A DNA stretch of 64,000 bases, from positions 310,001 through 374,000 of the forward strand of contig NZ_VKKZ01000019.1 in the NCBI RefSeq assembly GCF_008271745.1. Reading direction: 5' to 3'. This document shows, piece by piece, positions 61,137-64,000 of this stretch (position 1 is the stretch's first letter; the number at the start of each line of letters is the position of its first letter). The stretch is from Rufibacter glacialis (lineage in GTDB: Bacteria > Bacteroidota > Bacteroidia > Cytophagales > Hymenobacteraceae). Both the position numbers and the translations under genes were made by a program. The notes beneath the pieces were generated by a model. That model made no database searches. It was not told where the DNA came from and saw only the letters and a list, made by a program, of their open reading frames with translations.

Positions 61137-61171
61137 TTTAGGGGCTGTTTTTCTGAGAACAGCCCCTAAAT
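61137..61171 (-). terminator. Hairpin after CgeB-like glycosyltransferase 2
   Basis: TTTAGGGGCTGTT pairs with AACAGCCCCTAAA around the loop TTTCTGAG. It lies 10 bp downstream of the stop at 61180 (minus strand). It also carries the recurrent GCTGTTTT...AACAGC motif. There is no long T-run, so termination is probable, not certain. Confidence 0.5.
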
Positions 61172-61179
61172 GAATTCAG

Positions 61180-62310
61180 TTAGGAAACTACTTCCTTCGT
61201 ATCGGTAGCCGCAATATTGGTTTTGGTGCGGGGCGTGGTCAAGAGCAGCTGCTCCAGTTCATCGGCGCGGTGGCTGTAGGTGTGCTGGGCCAGTACTTTT
61301 TTGTATGCGGCTTCGCCAATAGCTTTGGCGCGTTCCGGGGTTAAACCTTGCATGAGTTTCGCTACCTCTTCACCGTCTTTGGCCACCAGAATCTCAGTGT
61401 CCGGTTCGAAGAAGAAGTCAATGCCTTCCCAATAGTCGGTGATGATGCAGGCGCCGGCGCCGGCGGCCTCAAACACGCGGGTGGCCGGCGAGAAACCGTA
61501 GCGGGCCATGCTCTCGCGGCTGATGTTCAAAACTGCTTTGGGCGTGCAGTTGAAAGCATTATGCTCTTTGGTGTACACGTGCCCGATGTAGTTGACGTTC
61601 GCGCTCATGGGTTTGTCCCCCCAGCCGCTGCCCCCGATGATGAATTGCTGCTCAGGTAATTTAGCGGCTACGTTTAGGAAGAACTGCTCTACGCGGGCTT
61701 CGCGGTCTGGCAGGCGGTTGCCCAGGAAAGCGAGGTCACAGTGGAAACGCTCCTCAGAGGCCACCGGGAAGTGGGTGGCGGTGTCCAGGGCGTTGTAGAT
61801 GGGAACGCATTTTCTGGCGCCCAATTTGGCGTATGCGTTGATGACCGGGTCGCCGCCGCCGTAGGTCAGAATGAGGTCATATTGCGGAATACAGGCTCTA
61901 AACGGATCAGCGGGATCGCTTTCCACGCGGTCCAAGGTGGCGGGCGCATCTACGTCCCAGAAGATCACCAGCCGGTTCTCGCTTTGCAGCTTGAGTACCT
62001 CAGCCTCCAGCAGTTCGTCAAACACGCCCACCCCGCTGGCTTTCACCACTACATCGGCCGTGGCCGCGTCTTCCAGTACATCATACACCGCTTCCTCCGT
62101 GGCGGGGTACACCACTACTTTGGCGTACTCGGGGTCTGGGATGTCGCGGTTTTCCTGGCGTTGGTAGGCATCAGGCTCATAGAAGGTGACCTGGTGGCCG
62201 CGCGCGTGCAGGGCCCGCACAATGCCGCGGTAATAGGTGGCGGCCCCGTTCCAGTACGCTGAGACCAGACTAGAGCCGAAGAAGGCGATGTTGAGCTTTT
62301 TATTCTGCAT
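61180..62310 (-). CDS. CgeB-like glycosyltransferase 2
   Basis: 376 residues from ATG 62310 (an upstream ATG at 62388 precedes a non-conserved tail). N-terminal NIAFFGSSLVSAYWNGAATYYRGIVRALHARGHQVTFYEPDAY, C-terminal FSPATRVFEAAGAGACIITDYWEGIDFFFEPDTEIL, then VLAQHTYSHRADELEQLLL. It is paralogous to the transferases on both sides; the shared tail is H-T/S-x2-HR-x2-ELE. It overlaps the upstream transferase by 11 nt, so the two are translationally coupled. The C-terminus (TTPRTKTNIAATDTKEVVS) looks unstructured. Confidence 0.83.
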   Translation of the reverse strand: MQNKKLNIAFFGSSLVSAYWNGAATYYRGIVRALHARGHQVTFYEPDAYQRQENRDIPDPEYAKVVVYPATEEAVYDVLEDAATADVVVKASGVGVFDELLEAEVLKLQSENRLVIFWDVDAPATLDRVESDPADPFRACIPQYDLILTYGGGDPVINAYAKLGARKCVPIYNALDTATHFPVASEERFHCDLAFLGNRLPDREARVEQFFLNVAAKLPEQQFIIGGSGWGDKPMSANVNYIGHVYTKEHNAFNCTPKAVLNISRESMARYGFSPATRVFEAAGAGACIITDYWEGIDFFFEPDTEILVAKDGEEVAKLMQGLTPERAKAIGEAAYKKVLAQHTYSHRADELEQLLLTTPRTKTNIAATDTKEVVS

Positions 62311-63439
62311 ATGCGGCGGCGGATTTAGACGATGATTTGATTTTCTCAGGGGCAATGCCCAGTTCTTCGCAAATGATTTCCAGTTCATTCACGCGGTGCG
62401 AGCACGAGTGCCGGCGGTTGATGGTGCGTAAGCCGTTGGCTACCATCTCTTGGGTGCGGCGCGTGTTCTGCAAGACGTTTTGCAGGTGTTTTTTCATTTC
62501 CCCGCCGTTTTGGGCGACCAGGAAATCTACGCCGGGCGTGAAGAGGTTCTCAGCGTCTTCCCAGGGGGCCGTGATCAAGGGAATACCGCAGGCCAGCGCC
62601 TCAAACGGCCGGATGGTAGGAATACCCGGCAACGCCTCTACGTATGGACGGCGGGGCACGTGCACCGTCACCTTGTATTTAGCGAAGACCTCCGGGGCCA
62701 TGTAGTTGGGCAGCCACTCACCGTATTCAATGCCGGCCTCGGCCAGTGATTTGATGGCATGGTCTGGGTAGCGTACGCCGTAGACCTTGGCTTTCAGACC
62801 CAACTCTTTCACGGGGTTCAACAGGAACTCATGCAGTTCGGCGGTGCGCTCCTCGTCGCCCCAGTTGCCAATCCAGACCAGGTCGCCTTCGGTCTCAGTT
62901 TTGGTGCGCGGGAAGAACACCCGGGTATCGGCGGCTTCGTGCCAGGTCCAGGCGTTCTGGGTCCAGCCTTCTCGCAGGTATAGTTCTTTGATCACATTCC
63001 CGAAAGCCAGCACCCCGTCATAGTGGGTGAGGTCATAGGCGGCCATGCTGTCGCGCTCGGTCACGGCCCGGTGGTGGGTGTCATGGAACAAAAGGCGGTA
63101 GTTGTTTTGGCGGCGGTGCTCGCCCACCAGGCGCACCAGATCATGGTCGTTCCACTCGTGCATGAGCACTAGATCCGCGCCGGCCAAAACCTGGTCTAAA
63201 TCAAGGCTTTCAAGGTCATAGAAATTGGTTTGGAGGCCCGGGTAATACTGTTGCAGTTCGTCCAGTTTTTCCTCGCCGTACTGCGATGTGAGGTTGCTGA
63301 GGCTCCAGCCGTCTTTGGGTTCATAGACCTGCACCTCATGGCCGCGGCTTTTGAGCTCCTGCACAATGCCCCGCAGGAAGTGGGCGTTGCCGTGGTTCCA
63401 GTCAGAGAGGAGGGAGTGGTAGAATAAGACTAATTTCAT
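62300..63439 (-). CDS. CgeB-like glycosyltransferase 3
   Basis: 379 residues. N-terminal KLVLFYHSLLSDWNHGNAHFLRGIVQELKSRGHEVQVYEPKDGWSLSN, with the D-x-NHGNAHF signature also seen in related transferases (WGNGHATTF, YWNGAATYY). C-terminal TIRPFEALACGIPLITAPWEDAENLFTPGVDFL, then RRHSCSHRVNELEIICEELG. A tyrosine- and aspartate-rich central part suggests a different acceptor from its neighbours. It overlaps transferase 2 by 11 nt. Promoter not identified; the intergenic region to its right holds repeats. Confidence 0.83.
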   Translation of the reverse strand: MKLVLFYHSLLSDWNHGNAHFLRGIVQELKSRGHEVQVYEPKDGWSLSNLTSQYGEEKLDELQQYYPGLQTNFYDLESLDLDQVLAGADLVLMHEWNDHDLVRLVGEHRRQNNYRLLFHDTHHRAVTERDSMAAYDLTHYDGVLAFGNVIKELYLREGWTQNAWTWHEAADTRVFFPRTKTETEGDLVWIGNWGDEERTAELHEFLLNPVKELGLKAKVYGVRYPDHAIKSLAEAGIEYGEWLPNYMAPEVFAKYKVTVHVPRRPYVEALPGIPTIRPFEALACGIPLITAPWEDAENLFTPGVDFLVAQNGGEMKKHLQNVLQNTRRTQEMVANGLRTINRRHSCSHRVNELEIICEELGIAPEKIKSSSKSAAAYAE

Positions 63440-63780
63440 AGGTATGTGGGTTGGAGGCGGGTAACTACGTTAGAGACCAGCCTTTTTAGTTTTTCATTGT
63501 TCTCTGTTTCTCTGGTTCAAGTTTTCAACTTGGACCTACAATGGGGGCAGTTTGTAACTGCCGTAAGGGTGTAAGCCTCAAACAACATTGGTTGATATTC
63601 CCCCTTTGAAGGGGGCGCAGGGGGATGTTTACACAAGTTGAGTCACGCATTGCTAAATTCTATTTGTTCATCTAGAATAGTCTCCGCGGATGTAAACACC
63701 CCTCTTTATGAACTCCGCTCGCTGCCTCAAACTCTCGTTTGGGCAATCCTCAAGGGGAGAATCTACTTGTTCAAATACTT
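63440..63780. repeat. Repeat-rich intergenic region (element D end)
   Basis: It contains TCCCCCTTTGAAGGGGG...CAGGGGGATG (63599-63627), a third locus for the boundary repeat of elements A and B. Two further small palindromes lie to its left: CAAGTTTTCAACTTG near 63519-63533 and GGCAGTTTGTAACTGCC near 63546-63562. No inverted partner of the boundary repeat was found within this gap. No gene. Confidence 0.55.
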
Positions 63781-64000
63781 TCACAAAACCTCCACCGGGC
63801 CAGACGCTATGGCCTTCTCGCTTTTTGGCAAGGCCGCGTAGGCTTGCAGGTATTCCTGGGCCATGAGTTGGGAGGTATAGTCATGGGCTTTTTTCACCGC
63901 CCGACAGGCCATGATGTTGCGAAGGAACTCATCATGTACCAGCTTCTGGAGGGTGGTGGCCAAAGCCTCCGCGTCATCCGTACCCACAAACTCAGCTGAC
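63781..64000 (-). CDS. Glycosyltransferase (GT4-type) C-terminal fragment, truncated by window end
   Basis: The open frame enters at the right edge and stops at 63781. The visible 72 residues (SAEFVGTDDAEALATTLQKLVHDEFLRNIMACRAVKKAHDYTSQLMAQEYLQAYAALP) are a typical GT4 C-terminal helix pair: D-A-E-A-L-A donor-proximal segment, then the M-A-x-x-Y-L-x-x-Y tail. An internal GTG at 63987 is not its true start. It extends the surface-glycan cluster to the right. Confidence 0.7.
   Translation of the reverse strand, partial: SAEFVGTDDAEALATTLQKLVHDEFLRNIMACRAVKKAHDYTSQLMAQEYLQAYAALPKSEKAIASGPVEVL

Overview
The window looks like a chromosome segment from a Bacteroidetes bacterium of the Cytophagales/Hymenobacteraceae type (Rufibacter, Nibribacter or Pontibacter-like). 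This is inferred from SusC/SusD proteins, a type IX secretion sorting tail, a triple-tyrosine/LuxR regulator, Bacteroidetes promoters of the form TTG-N20-TAnnTTTG, and the moderately high GC of the core genes. No species-level marker is present.

Region 1 (1 to about 17,400) is accessory DNA ending at the 3' side of a tRNA-Arg(ACG) gene (17407-17480, minus strand). Its left 3.7 kb is strikingly AT-rich and carries a leftward operon: a PD-(D/E)XK nuclease-like protein, an unknown protein, and a Hachiman anti-phage pair (HamA and the start of HamB). Composition changes sharply near 3,740, where a decayed tyrosine recombinase and an internally deleted serine resolvase lie. Next come a lipoprotein, a MarR-like protein, two paralogous small membrane proteins with a 176-residue partner, an XRE regulator, umuDC, and a secreted DNA/RNA nuclease. 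The right end (11,088-17,184) is a tight four-gene operon: a TPR protein with an HExxH motif, a MazG-like pyrophosphohydrolase, and two paralogous PD-(D/E)XK + DUF2075 helicases. This is the best candidate for an undescribed, probably defensive, system.

Region 2 (17.5-22.5 kb) has core genes: a TVP38/DedA-like membrane protein, cystathionine gamma-synthase, a SIMPL lipoprotein, an NTF2-like protein and an unknown protein. Region 3 (22.6-36.4 kb) is a polysaccharide utilisation locus, probably for a laminarin-type beta-glucan. It encodes SusC, SusD, a PKD surface lipoprotein, a GH16 glucanase with a T9SS tail and a GH3 beta-glucosidase, with a divergent one-protein sensor/regulator. Spaced direct repeats lie in the divergent promoter.

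Region 4 (36.7-53.3 kb) is mixed core metabolism and envelope: an OYE-family oxidoreductase, a MaoC-like protein, three OmpA lipoproteins, accD, an MBL hydrolase, endonuclease III, a TonB receptor, a radical SAM protein, a gamma-carbonic anhydrase and an alpha/beta hydrolase. Region 5 (53.3-64 kb) has a GH5-like hydrolase, an orphan Pycsar-type membrane protein, a NUDIX hydrolase, a methyltransferase, a polysaccharide deacetylase, a DUF1080 protein, and a run of CgeB-like and GT4 glycosyltransferases, probably for surface glycan synthesis.

The core side of the tRNA carries several families of intergenic repeats: elements bounded by long inverted repeats, three arrays of four short GGATT-type palindromes, a perfect 50-bp palindrome, and a recurrent GCCTGTTTT/AAAACAGG motif in most intergenic gaps. 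I did not see these in the island. No rRNA genes and no CRISPR array were seen.
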